From the NCBI GenBank assembly GCA_033296885.1, contig MU863961.1, forward strand, positions 94,192 to 158,191: a DNA stretch of 64,000 nt, written 5' to 3'. The notes under the pieces are model-generated. The model saw only the letters and a program-made list of their open reading frames with translations. It had not been told where the DNA came from and ran no database searches. The DNA comes from Triangularia verruculosa (lineage: Eukaryota; Ascomycota; Sordariomycetes; Sordariales; Podosporaceae). Within the stretch, counting starts at the first letter, position 1. The number at the start of each line of letters is the position of its first letter. The position numbers and the translations under genes were made by a program. Below, in pieces: positions 1 to 11,308 of the stretch.

Positions 1-626
1 TTCATCAATGGCACATCGACGGCGTCTGGCGACCAAGCCAAAAAGGTCTTGATAACTCTAGAGTTGACAGTCATCGCGCACTAGTGCCGTCGGTTAGTAT
101 GCCTGGGGGCGAATCATTATGGCAAGCATTCACATACCTGAACATTAAGCGCAGCGCAAGCGATGGCAAATGGGGAGTTGCCAAGTGATGGCGGGCAGGC
201 CATGTACTGTCCTCTTGATTTTCGCAAAAGCACACCCTCGATCTCACCGCTGCCATCTGACACCCACAGGTGGGAACATTGCTGTTGGTAGAGGTAGTTT
301 ACCATGACCTCGTGCTTGATGTCATCCAGGAACATGGAGCTCCCCGTTGATTTGATAGACCGGCCTGATAGCGAATGTGGTCTTGAGCTCCCCCGTGGCG
401 TGGGAAGCTGAAGCTCGTGTTCATTGTGGCCGAATCGTTCTGATGGCGGCTTCTCAGACACTGACGACTGCCCTTGCTGATGTCCATGCTGTCTGGGGCC
501 CCTTCGTGGCTGTGGAGGCTGCAGTTGCTGTTGCTGTTGTTGCTGCTGCTGTGTTTCCTCTGGCTTGCCGGGCTTCTCGGCCTTGAAGTAGCTGCCGATG
601 CCCATGTCGAGATGAGATAGAGGCAC
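1..626 (-). CDS. Conserved fungal protein of unknown function, 5' part (runs off the left edge)
   Basis: Two exons are visible on the minus strand. Exon 1 runs from 626 (or the second ATG at 605) to 138, and exon 2 from 80 out of the window. They are joined by a 57-nt intron (137-81) with donor GTATGT and a TACTAAC branch site. The N-terminus has a polyglutamine tract coded by mixed CAG/CAA (around 512-555), followed by low-complexity Pro/Gln/Ser sequence. A compact domain starts near MFLDDIKHEVMVNYLY. Its frame continues cleanly across the intron (LNVQ to CAMTVNS), which supports the splice. I recognise the style of a conserved ascomycete protein but cannot name a function. The rest of the gene is not in the window. 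Confidence 0.7.
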
Positions 627-3600
627 CAGGGCCTCAGGCGGTGAAAAGAGACGTTTTCAAAGGTGGCCCTCGCGCCGCTTGAGGTTCAGGTTCCCGGGTC
701 CGGATGAGCGGGGTGACCCTTTGACTTTCAAGCCCTCGTGTTCAAGAGGACCCAACTTGAAGGCGCCACTTGGACCGGTAACAACCTTAAAATACCAAAT
801 GCTGCCCGAGAAGGTTTGGTTTGACGTCTATACATGGTCAGCAGCCGCCACCTCTTTTGCCATCTCGGTATCCTAATTCACCACGCTCGTAAAAAAGGAC
901 ATACCTGCACTGACGGATTGGTGATGCTTGTGCGTAGAGCGAGTGTGGCACCAAGTCGAGGTAGCGAGTGGACGGCTTTCAGATATGCTCAAAGCCGGAC
1001 GAGCGAAGGGTCCGTAGACGGGATGGCTGAAGGTGAGCGAGACAGCGAGCGAGTGACGGTCAAGACAGCGGACCCGGCAGCTTGGGTCAAACGCAATAGC
1101 ACCTGTCCTGTCCTTGATCCCGAGCCTTCCAGGAAAAGCACTCTTGACTTTTTTTTCGCAATCCGAAGATCTGAAGGAAGTGAGCGAAGAGACGGCGACA
1201 GGGAGGGGGAAGATCAAAAGAGTGGACAGCAACTGGAGCTGGGATGGCAAGCTGCCCCCGGTTCAGAGGTGATTGGCCCCGGGGGGTCTTGACCACCACC
1301 GAAGCCCAGGCGCTTGGCATAGCACCCCCTGTCTATGTGGTGTTCCCTTCCGTGGCTTCCTAGCAGGGGTCAGGGACTTGGAGGCCCGTGTGGGTGATAG
1401 TGGACGCTGGGTTACCGTGAAGACCAGGAATTCACGACACCCACCACATCTCCAAAGGAGGGTCACAATGGCCTTGCTGATGACTCCTCTTGCTCTGGCA
1501 GAATGTCATCCGTTCTTCAGCTCTCAGAGACTGGGCGAGGCAGGCAAAGCTTGTTGTTCACCGCAGGGCAGTCCAGGGCTCCAGGATTTCCAGATCGACA
1601 GGGCCTGGCGGTTCGTTGTCGCCGGCACCATTTTGGGCGTATCCGCAGGTCTTGGTGTTTAGTGCTTGGCGTTATTCTCAGCGCCTTTGGGAGCGCCAAT
1701 GGGGGAACGAAAGTTTCAATGGTAATACGAGGTCTTTACCGGTAGCTGTCACATCGAAAGGTGGGGTTTGCCGATTTCCCTCAGGGCCCACTCACAACGA
1801 GACCCTGGCGCCGACAGGGGTGCAGCAGAATGCGACTCTCAGCTCTTGGGGTGGCAGCCACATTGGCCAGTGATTGGAATTATTTTATCGATTTATTTCT
1901 AGCTGCGGTGGAGGCAACGTCGCAATGATGCGGGATGTGGTGGTGTGAGCGGGGTTGAGGTCACCTCACAAGCAAAATCAGGAAGGCACCCTTGGTTTTT
2001 AAATTGTTCAGCGGCATCTGTGTACCACTGCCGCAACCCTAGCTCGCACTTCGCTGTGGTGACCAACTTGGTCGTAGGTTAAGTTAACACTGTACTGTAG
2101 GTCTTAGATGCCAGCTTCTGAGGTGAGCGGAGAGTTGATTGCTAAGGTATGCCCCTCATGGATCTCGCAAGCCTTAAATGCAGCGGCGTTGGAGGTGGTT
2201 GTCCTCCCTATTTTTGGCCCATAACGTTGCTCCCGCCTTCTCGTATTCCCCTATCTCTGTACAACGCGAACCGGCCATTCCGACATCTCGACTGGCCAAA
2301 CGCTGTCCAATCCCGTGCTGCATTGTCGTTGATAGGAACCCAGAAAACCAGGTTATCAGATCGCTCCAGGTTCTCTCGCTCTCCCCGTTGCTTCGCCAAT
2401 CAGTAACGCATTCTTCGCAGACAAGACCAAGCGCAATCTCCACCGCAACATTTGCCATCTCGAAGTGTTCATCCGAAGCAGAGTCAAAAGTCAGCCGCTG
2501 AGGGGCATCTGAAGACAGCCAAGACCGTGCACTTGTCATCTCAACGATTGCGCTGCTGCAACTGCTGAATGATAACAGACAAATAACTTCTCGGTTATCG
2601 GCCACATGCATGTTTCAACCCCCGAAAATAGTATGTCTACCATCAAGAATGAGTCGGTCGACCCAAATTGCTGGGCTCCGCCGGCGTAGATCATGTTGGA
2701 TACCGATAGACAGGGCCAGGGCTGTCGGTTGTTGAGCACATGTCTCCATTTTGCTGCCCTCGAGGGAGAAAGGTATTTCATCTTATCAGCACCATGCACG
2801 GCTGCGTTGTCGGTGCCAATATCACAGCGGAACCTGGAATGGCTGCACATGATGCGTCTTCTGTAGCCACGCCGCTGTCTTTTCAGCTGCCAGCTAGCGG
2901 TGGCTTCTCTTCATTGAACACCAACAAAGCACCCGGCGACCGTGAAGGCATCGGCACCGCCTGGAGCCTCCGAAGATGGCGGCACCAGCCGTATTTCTGC
3001 AGTGCCGGCGCCGGTGCCATTGGGCACGTGTTGGGCATCATTTCCGTCAACGGTGTCCCCAGGCTTCAGAAAGGTTTCTGGTGTTCCGTGGTGGAGTCCC
3101 AGAACAACCTAGAAGCCCTATCCTATCAGTGGCCGAGTGGCTTTGGCCTCGCCAAGCTTTTGACACGGGAAAAATTCAAAACACAGCCAGCTCTTCTGGG
3201 TGCTGCAGGCGAGTGTCATCGCGCTGTGATGCCAATGGTGACTGCTGAGAATTCCAAGGCTCGGTTCGTCTGCACAAACCTTTGGTTTCGCGACGCATTC
3301 CTTTCTGGTCAGCCTTCACCGTAACTAACTCACCGAGTTTGACACTGCCCAGCTTTTGGGCATTGGGGGACCTGCGACTGACGGCTCGGTCACTGCCGCC
3401 CCTCCTGCCGCGCGCCCCAGGTAAGACAAACACTGCTGTACCTTAAGGTACCTTGCCGCCGCTTGTGAGACAGACGCTGGTAACCTGGGCTGGAAATAAC
3501 ATGTCCGGAAGTAACAAGGGATTTGGCGGCGGCAGCGTTTGCACAGATCCTTCATGTGTCTTCGTGGAGTATGTCAACAAAGAGGAATACCAACCGCAAA

Positions 3601-4676
3601 TGCAACCAGAACTTTGAACCGTATCCATGCGTTTCGCATTGTTCGATAAAGCTGCAGAACCTGGAAGGCTCACAAGTCAGTTGCGCCGTTTGTTGCTCAC
3701 TTGCAGTATCAGCCGTATGAGGAAGCTGGTTTAGTTGGCGCCGTTATGGTCATTGTGTTGTCCGGTCCAAGAGTTCAAATGGGTAGCGGCAGAAGGTTGG
3801 TTGTTCTGGTGGATATTTGAGAGAGAAATACGAGCTTTTCGGGCAGGTCGGACAGTTTTATATGCAGCTTATGCTCTTGGACTCGAGAGACAGGCCGCCC
3901 CTTGATAAAAGCGCGAGAACAGGACTTCGGAAACCCACAAAAATGAGCTCGGACTTGCTGGTCTGGGTATCTATAAGAGACTGGTGATGCAGATAAGATT
4001 TCACCTTGGAGCATGCTTCGGTGAGCCACCTGTGAGGTTTCTTTCTATTGACCAAGGCATATGAGCTCTCATTAACCTGCCATCTTGGGACCGAATGTAA
4101 GCTGTTATGCTTCTTCAATCTCTAAAAATTATCAGGAACAGGCATCTTGGCCTTCAATCTTCATCCAATGCTTCCACCTACGGGTATGGCCGTCTGCGCA
4201 AGAGTGAAAATTAACAAACTCGATGGCTTGAATGACGTTGAAGATCCGGGCTGAATGACAAGTGGTCTGCATGGTGGCACAGCATGGCGCTACTCCTCCC
4301 GTCCCTCACCACCATCACTGGCCCCCACCACCCGCGGTGGCGTCCGACCATCAGCGGAGCTCCTGAACCCAATTGCTACAGAGTATGAAGCATGTGATCA
4401 TTCAGTATGTCGTTGCGCATCATTCCCCCTCTAGGAGGAGCATCCGGGCAAGGTAGTAATCAACGTTGATGGACAAATTATTCGCTGTAGGCAGGCAACA
4501 GATGTAATATGCACACTTGCGTTGTTGCTTCATGTCTGTGGCGCCAAAGCAGAAACACCATTAAAGCCAATCTATTATAACCCCAAAACACCCCAAGATA
4601 ATCCCCCCCGGAAGCAATGAAACCCTAATATGTTGTCATGTCCATGAAAAAGAAAAGCCGAATATTGTGGCCAAGC
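627..4676. other. Long gene-free tract (about 4 kb)
   Basis: No reading frame here combines a plausible start, splice sites and recognisable sequence. The longest open frame, 2740-3324 on the plus strand, has composition typical of chance ORFs. The first several hundred bases are expected to hold the promoter and 5' UTR of the leftward gene. The last few hundred bases next to 4677 are expected to hold the 3' UTR of the GH16 gene. Confidence 0.55.
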
Positions 4677-6178
4677 TCAGAGATCGCCCTCATCACCATT
4701 GCACTGCTGCCACATGATGACCTTGCTGACTTCCATCTGGGGGGACTTCCATGTGGGCAGCCACTGGTCCTTGGCCTCGTAAAAGTCCTTCCTGGCCTTC
4801 TCGGAAGCGTCGAGCCAGGGCTTGCCGTTGACACCGTCCTCAAACCAACCATTGGTGCCGCCGACGGCCACGTTGAGAATGAGGTAAAACTTCTGGTCGA
4901 AAGGTGTGTTGTAGCCGCCCCCCTCCCATGGGTTCCTGATGCGTGTTCCGTTGGTGTCGGCGGTGGGGAAGTTGCCGCGGTCCCACAGAGAGATATCAAA
5001 GTTGGCATAGAGGACTTGGAGGAGGCGCGAGTTGACGTAGGTGAAGAGGTACTTTTGCGACCACTCCAGGCCAAACGTGTTGAAGCCAGCCGAGTAGGTC
5101 GTGTGGAGCGCGGGGCGCTTGACGTTGGTGCGCCACCACGAATCCTGGGCCGGGTTAGGACCCCAGTGAAGAGCGGAGGACATGATGTTGTTACCGCCTT
5201 GGGGATAGGTGTAGTTGTTTCCGCGGCTTTCGACAATGTCGATCTCGCCGGACGCAGGCCAGGGTCCGTAGGTATCCTTGACGGGCATCATCCAGATAGC
5301 GGGCCAAAGCCAGTCACCCTCGGGAAGTTTGGCCGTGACTTCGACCCGGCCATACTTGATGGCAGCGCCGGGTCTAGTGTTGATACGGCCCGACTTCACA
5401 GGGGGCACAATGCTAGAGTTGCCGGTATTGGTGTTGGTGACAGCAACACAGTGCTTGAAGTCGGTGGACGTGCAAGTGCCATCATCAATAAGGTTGATGG
5501 TGTGGTTCTTCTCAATCCAGGACTCATCCGTCAAGGTTGCCTTGATGATGAGCTTGCCGTTCTCCACAAAGACGTTCTCATCGCCTGGGGTGGTCATATC
5601 AAATTCGCCATTGCTGTACGAGGTGTGTCAGCCTCCATGTGAACAGTCGGCGTTGCGATTCACACTTACCCGAACCCGCCCACCTGCACCTCCTTCATCC
5701 AGACATCAGAGTTGAAGCCCCGGCTAAAGTCCTCCTCCAGTACTGGGCAGTACTTGTGCTTGACGACACTGCGCATGCCGTCCCACACCAGGAAGCCCGA
5801 GATTCCCAACCCAATAACGATACCAATCACAGGCAAAATTGTGACCCATTTCTCCTTGGGATCAACCGTCTTGGTCCATGGCTTCTCTACCTCGCCCTTG
5901 CGCACTCGCCGGGAGTGGAAGTAGCGCTGTCCGCGGTCGTCATAACGAGTCCCGATTGCCGAGGAAGAGTCGAAACTGCTTGGGGGGCGCGAGGCCGAAG
6001 GACTGGAAAATGGGTTGCCATTGTTGACTGATCTCTGGGAAGCCTGAGATTCGACACCATCGCCAAATGGATTCCGTCCGTCCAAGTCGTTTAGCGAGCC
6101 CGGTCGTCGTGGAGTCGGTGCCGCGCTTGAGTTCACTGTGCCTGGATGGCCGGGGCCATAGTAATCTTGGTGATCCAT
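4677..6178 (-). CDS. Membrane-anchored GH16 beta-glucanase-like protein
   Basis: Exons are 6178-5670 and 5613-4677, with a 56-nt intron (donor GTAAGT), giving 481 aa. Residues 1-110 are a Ser/Pro-rich cytosolic tail and 111-132 a single transmembrane helix, so the enzyme domain should face outward (type II topology). The GH16 catalytic signature GEIDIVESRG places the acid/base and nucleophile pair at E293 and E298 with D295 between. Aromatic residues of the substrate cleft (WPAIWMMP) precede it. GH16 enzymes act on beta-1,3- and beta-1,3-1,4-glucans. The sequence resembles the GNBP-like or beta-1,3(4)-glucanase branch more than Crh transglycosylases. A wall-remodelling or nutrient-glucan role is inferred; the anchor favours the former. 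The start was chosen because the frame opens with a full tail and no upstream ATG is better. Confidence 0.88.
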
Positions 6179-8890
6179 GGGAAGATCTGTTGTGAATCAG
6201 GTCGTCTGGACTAGCAAGCCTCGAGTGAAAGTGAGCCGGCCTGTTACCGGACCGCTGCTATTTGTCCCGAGTTGGCGGGGTCGGAACACAGCGCCGTCGA
6301 AGAGGTGGTAGATGCTCGAGGTGGTGAGATCAACGAGAGTAAACAAGCACGATCATGGGGTGCAGGAGGGGATGGATGGTGGTGATGATGGACACAGCAA
6401 GCACAGAAGCCAAAACAAAAAACGAAGGACGAGTGCTCGGTTGGAGAAGAAAGCTCCGCACCGGCAGCAAGGTGCTGGTTGTAAAAGTGGGATGAAGGGG
6501 AGCGTTACGCTGGACGCCCCAAAAGGGGATGGTCACCAGGACCAGACACCTCTCTGGGCAGCTGAAGGCATCCGGAGCTGGCGATGGGGGGGCATGGGTC
6601 TGGGCGCCCACCTTGTGCGAGCGAGCAAGAAGTTTATCGTCCAGGGGCCCCTTGTCCGTTCGTATGGGTGGATTCCGTGCTGGGCTGCAGGGGCCAGGCT
6701 GAGCCAGGGGATGCTTGCCCCTTCCGGGTAGCGGTAAATCCCGTGCTTGTTTTTGCTGACGGTTTGACTTTTGACAGCTTCCACAACCCCACTGATGATC
6801 ACCGGCCCAGAGCGATGGAGGTGATCTCGATCTTCTGTCAGCAACAGCCGAAAGATCTGCGATCAAAGCCGTTCTTCAACATTTTTGACAACTCTCAAGC
6901 CTCAATCGCGTCCAGCGCAGATGCAATCACACACCGAGTGTCTCCTCCCCACCATGAAGACACCGCCGGCGCAACGCATTCCCGGTTTTTCTCAGCTCGC
7001 CAATGGATCGGATGGAGAGGAGTTTTTTCTCGGTTGACAGCGTGGCTAGCGTTTTGGAGCTGTGGAAACGCGCGATGCTTGTTTTGGGCCGGGCGGGTGT
7101 AAGGGCGCATAAATTACGGAATACGGATACAGCTGTAATTTTCGTCTTTCAGCTTTCGCGCCCTCCCTGGTCGAGCATCGGACTGTGGCTGGGCGCCTCC
7201 CCCCTGTTCCTGCAGCTTCCTCTGCCCACCGGTTGGCTAACTTTCTCTTTTGGTTAGACCAGGAACCATGCAGTAGCCCCTTCTAGCATCCGAGTTTCCC
7301 TCTTGAACGACTACTCATTTCCACCACAGTCCCAGCGCATCAATAGCGCCCTTTTTCTCTCGTGCCTCGGGGAATGTGATTGCTTCCTTTTGCCATGATG
7401 CCTTTCAGCCACAAACACCATCAAAAATAACAATTTCACCAGGTGGCCATGTCAAGGAGTTCCGTCGAGGTCAAGCCTCGCTCCCTACCGAACAGACGGT
7501 TTCCGATAGTCCCTTTCTTCTTCCATCCTGGTTCTTGTCATCATAGGGCACAGGCCAGAGACAAGCTTCTGAAAATCGTGAGCCGCAAACCTGTCACGGA
7601 TTGGTATGGGTGGGACGTTATCTGTTGCGTGGGGGTCGAGCATCCTTCTCCCCCGGTCCTCAGCTCACGATATTAGGCGCCGGATTTCCTTCTTGTCACT
7701 GTTATACCCATCTCCTGCGCGCCATTGATAAGCTGGATACAGTCACCGCATTCCCTCCGGTGCCAACGCAGATGGCTAACAACGCCTCCTTATCATTGCG
7801 AGATGAGCTGGATGAGGTGTGCCTCACGCCCTGGTCAAGCATTCATCGAGGGCTGCGGCAAGGCACGTAATTAATGCATGATGCAGAGGCTTGATGAGAC
7901 CTCATCTCAACTGCTCTAGGCTGGTGTGAACTTGTCTTTCCGATGCAGCCTGTCTTGAAAACGGCAGACAGTGCAGAACCACACGATAAGGCTGACTGGC
8001 AGACGCACCATGCTGAACTGAAGAGACCCTTGTGAGGCTTTCACCGCTGCTAGCCTTGCAAGATGTCTGCCTGGCTTGTGGGTTCACATCGGTGTCGCAC
8101 CCACGGGCAAGCAGTCCAACACACCTCCTATCACGGTCCGCCTGCAGTACGCATCAGACAACGTCAAGTTTCCTGTAGACCGCTCGAGGCTCACCGCCAT
8201 AGTCGGCTAGGTCGCCTTGACAGGTATTGGTGAGTTGACGATCTATCAGTGTCCTTGCACCACGACTCAGATAAGATCTTATGGTTTTATTTCACGACTG
8301 CATCGAAACCTGGTATAATTGTTATGTACCCTAGCGAATCTATGGTTACATGTAATCAGCAAGGGTATTTTGCGTTGGCCACAACTTGATCAACAAGCGC
8401 ACCAATGCACGTAGTTGAACTGGCATCGGTGATACGTTTCCTGTTGTGCTGTATACGGTTGCTCACGTGAAGCCTGGCCATTAAAATGGCTACATATTCC
8501 TGGATACACGAGATCAAGTGCAGGACACAAGCCAATATGGGATGTACTTTGCGTGACCGCCTTATCAAGAAGGAACGAAAACTAGCAATCTTTAATGTAG
8601 TTGATATGATGAGTATCCTCTTACGGAAAGCTATAAAGTGAAAGACACTCAAAACCGGCACTTTATGCTTCAAATCTAAAGCAAAGACGGGGGCTTTAAG
8701 GGAGGGTATGGCACTTAGGCCTCGTAGGAGAGTGCTGCTGCGCTGACTACTTAACCATAGGTTGCTGAACGGACAAAAGTCGGTCCCGTATTCCCCCTAG
8801 GTTGGTTTGGGAAGTTGCAGCTACCTAACTTTCAGCTGACAGTATCCTGATATAATCTTAAGTTTGCTCTATGGTGTCCACGAATTCAAA
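6179..8890. other. Gene-free interval between the GH16 gene and tRNA-Tyr
   Basis: No supported gene. The first part next to 6178 should carry the promoter and leader of the GH16 gene, which is transcribed away from here. The short open frames between 6312 and 8087 have no recognisable sequence or splice structure. Confidence 0.5.
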
Positions 8891-8978
8891 CCCCTTGTGG
8901 TGTAGTTGGCTATCACGTTCGGCTGTAAAGGAATTTATTGATACCGAAAGGTCACCGGCTCGATTCCGGTCGAGGGGA
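8891..8978 (+). tRNA. tRNA-Tyr (anticodon GTA) with a 14-nt intron
   Basis: The acceptor stem CCCCTTG (8891-8897) pairs with CGAGGGG (8971-8977), and the discriminator base is A at 8978. The D-arm begins GTGTAGTTGGCT. The anticodon stem TTCGG/CCGAA encloses CTGTAA, then an intron of about 14 nt, in the canonical position one base 3' of the anticodon. The T-arm is ACCGG-CTCGATT-CCGGT. The mature length would be 74 nt. A T-run (CTTTTTTT) follows within 10 bases and is a suitable RNA polymerase III terminator. Intron-containing tRNA-Tyr is normal for eukaryotes. Confidence 0.93.
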
Positions 8979-9991
8979 AATATCTTTTTTTCATTTTGGT
9001 TTTAAGTTTCTTAGGTATTAGGTACACTTGAATTGAGTGATAAGTACTTCTGCTTTGCACGCTAGTCCATATCATCATTGCGCGCTCCGTTGACGAACTA
9101 AACAATAGCATCCCGAAACAACAAGAGAGGTGGTATCTAATCCCTATAGACAGCGAAGCAGCTAATGCAGTTTGGCTGATGCAGGGTCTACACATCTCAC
9201 ATCTTTCTAACAGGCCACGGTGGATGATGGATTCTTCGACCGGAGAAATCTTCAACGGCGTGAAGGGTAGCAGAGCGGCTGCCTGCTGGAACCTCCTGTG
9301 TTTCTATTCTACGCTATCTACCGCCGTTGCCACGTGTGATTCATGTGAGGTCGGCTCAATCGTAACTGAGACAAGCACCATCTATTTTTGCCCTAGGTAG
9401 AAGGAATTAACCCTAGATCGAGGCGGCAAGAGTAGCGGTCCGTTTGTTTCAAAGCCTTGGCATATCATGGCTCGCGAAGATCGGGGCCGGGGTTCGAATC
9501 CACCACGGAGTATTTCGTACAGATTTCGGGACCCAACCTTGGATGTTGCTGACATGCGGATTGCCACGTCGGGAAGTTTTGGTACGAATGTGTCCTCCTT
9601 ATTGGTCCGGCAGCTGTCTGCGCTACCCGTACCGATATAAGACGCGCTTCAAAGTGGGTGCTTATGTCAGAACTTGAACCACAAAACTCCGTGAGATCAA
9701 GGGAGGCAACGCTAGAGAGGTTTGCTAGTAAGTTTCTATTCAAGATCATGTTTATTGTGAGCGTAGTCATCCGGTGATGGGGGCAAAATACCTACGTCGG
9801 GTTATGGGTCATTGGACAAGCCTGCAGCTTCTTTCCTAGGTAGGTACCTTAGTATTAAAGCAACCTGAGGAGACACTGTCGAGCGAATACTGTAGAAATA
9901 CCTAGCCACCAACAGCATCACCATCTAACCAACAAAGTATAGGTATCAAAGAAATAAAGTAACTAACTCACTGCCCGCACAGAGCGCTAAG
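8979..9991. other. Interval downstream of tRNA-Tyr, upstream of the hydrolase gene
   Basis: Holds the Pol III terminator, then sequence without a supported gene. A CCTAGGTAGGTACC-type palindromic motif lies at 9835-9850, and the leader of the gene starting at 9992 follows. Confidence 0.5.
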
Positions 9992-10972
9992 ATGGACCCG
10001 AATGCCTACCCTCCGCCTCCAGGCCAAACTCGTCCCCATGCACCACCTACCAGAACAGGGACCGTCCGCTTTCGCATTCCCTCTGTCAACGAGATTGCAG
10101 AAACTTCTTACTCTATATGGGGCAATCTTTCGAGCAAAAAGGTCCCTCTAATCTGCATCCATGGCGGTCCTGGCATTCCACATGATTATCTTCTTCCAGT
10201 CTCTCTCATCAGCACCGACTACACCATTCCTGTCGTGATGTATGACCAGGTTGGTTGCGGCCGCTCCACTCGTTTCCATCCACAGCAATATCCCCCCAAC
10301 TTCTTTACCGTCGACTTATTCCTCGCCGAACTCGACAATCTGATCCGCTCTTTGGGCATCACCGTCTACGACCTTCTGGGCCACTCCTGGGGCGGCATGC
10401 TCGCTTCTTCCTATGCCATTACTCAACCAACCGGTCTTCGCAAGCTGATCCTGTGCTCTACGCCTTCTGATATGAGGACGTTTGTTCAGGTCGGAGCCGA
10501 ACTGCGATCCTGTCTGCCCCAGGATATCCAGGCTTCCCTTTCCAACCCCCTGAGCCCAGAGCACACCGCTGCCACCATGGAGCTTCACCGACGCCACCTT
10601 TGCCGAGTTGAGCCGTGTTTCCCAGTGGACCTGATGACTTCTTTGCAGAGTCTTGCCGAAGATGACACGGTTCATAATGCCATGAACGGAGGGTCGAGCG
10701 CATCTACCAGCGTTGACATCACGGGCTCGCTCAAGAATTGGAGTGTGGTATCGGAGCTGGGGTCGGTGACGGAGAAGACGGTTCCAGGCGGAGTTTTGCT
10801 GATCAATGGATATTTCGACTCGACGCAGGATGCCTGTGTGCTGCCTTGGTTTTCAAGGACAAAGGCAAGAGTCAAGTGGGTGCAATTTGCATTGAGCTCG
10901 AGTATGCCGCACCTGGAAGAGACGAATAAGTTTGTCAAAGTCGTGGGAAGGTTTCTGACGACACACTGCTGA
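9992..10972 (+). CDS. Proline iminopeptidase-like alpha/beta hydrolase (peptidase S33 family)
   Basis: Intronless, 326 aa, no signal peptide, so probably cytosolic. The oxyanion-hole motif HGGPG is at residues 57-61. The nucleophile elbow GHSWGG places the serine at 132. A candidate acidic residue lies in NGYFDSTQD (D276 or D280), and the catalytic histidine is probably H307 in SSMPHLEE. HGGPG followed by GxSWGG is the hallmark of proline iminopeptidases and related L-amino-acid amidases, which release N-terminal residues from small peptides or hydrolyse amides. Many fungal paralogues have unproven substrates, so the specific activity is inferred. The region between 180 and 250 forms the cap domain. 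Confidence 0.85.
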   Translation: MDPNAYPPPPGQTRPHAPPTRTGTVRFRIPSVNEIAETSYSIWGNLSSKKVPLICIHGGPGIPHDYLLPVSLISTDYTIPVVMYDQVGCGRSTRFHPQQYPPNFFTVDLFLAELDNLIRSLGITVYDLLGHSWGGMLASSYAITQPTGLRKLILCSTPSDMRTFVQVGAELRSCLPQDIQASLSNPLSPEHTAATMELHRRHLCRVEPCFPVDLMTSLQSLAEDDTVHNAMNGGSSASTSVDITGSLKNWSVVSELGSVTEKTVPGGVLLINGYFDSTQDACVLPWFSRTKARVKWVQFALSSSMPHLEETNKFVKVVGRFLTTHC

Positions 10973-11308
10973 ATGGGTGTCCGCTTTAATTGTTTCTGTT
11001 GTTCCGTTGTTTTGTATCATTTGCTTACCTACCTACCTACTTGAGGTAATTTCCATTCCAAGTTTCGTACAATATTACTGCACATGTGTCTTGCGAGTTT
11101 ATTTTTATGTTTTGCCACAGCTACCTGAGTTGCGGTCCGTTTGCAATCTGTTTATTTCTAAGCCCGGGGACCTATCGGCAATGTTCGAAGCCGCTCATAA
11201 AGAAGGAGATAATCCAGGCCAGAATGATCCAGCTTGGTTCAAGCTTAGGTATAGTCACGACCTACAACACTTCTAGTCTTCCCCATTTTTGGTCAGTGTT
11301 CTGACGAC
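10973..11308. other. Short convergent intergenic spacer
   Basis: Lies between two genes that converge. It carries 3' UTR sequence of both and a run of ACCT repeats (about 11026-11042); nothing else is seen. Confidence 0.5.

Noticed and set aside
834..1292. 152-codon plus-strand frame overlapped by minus-strand frames of similar length
   Set aside because: Both strands are equally open and neither has recognisable sequence.
2740..3324. 194-codon plus-strand frame
   Set aside because: No recognisable domain, no signal peptide, no splice partners; composition fits a chance frame in a GC-balanced intergenic region.
4638..5642. 334-codon plus-strand frame opposite the GH16 gene
   Set aside because: It is the antisense shadow of the GH16 coding exon, whose catalytic motif and intron are clear.
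9440..9515. tRNA-like GGTTCGAATCC box with upstream stem-like sequence
   Set aside because: The T-stem has two mismatches and no acceptor stem pairs; only a B-box resemblance.
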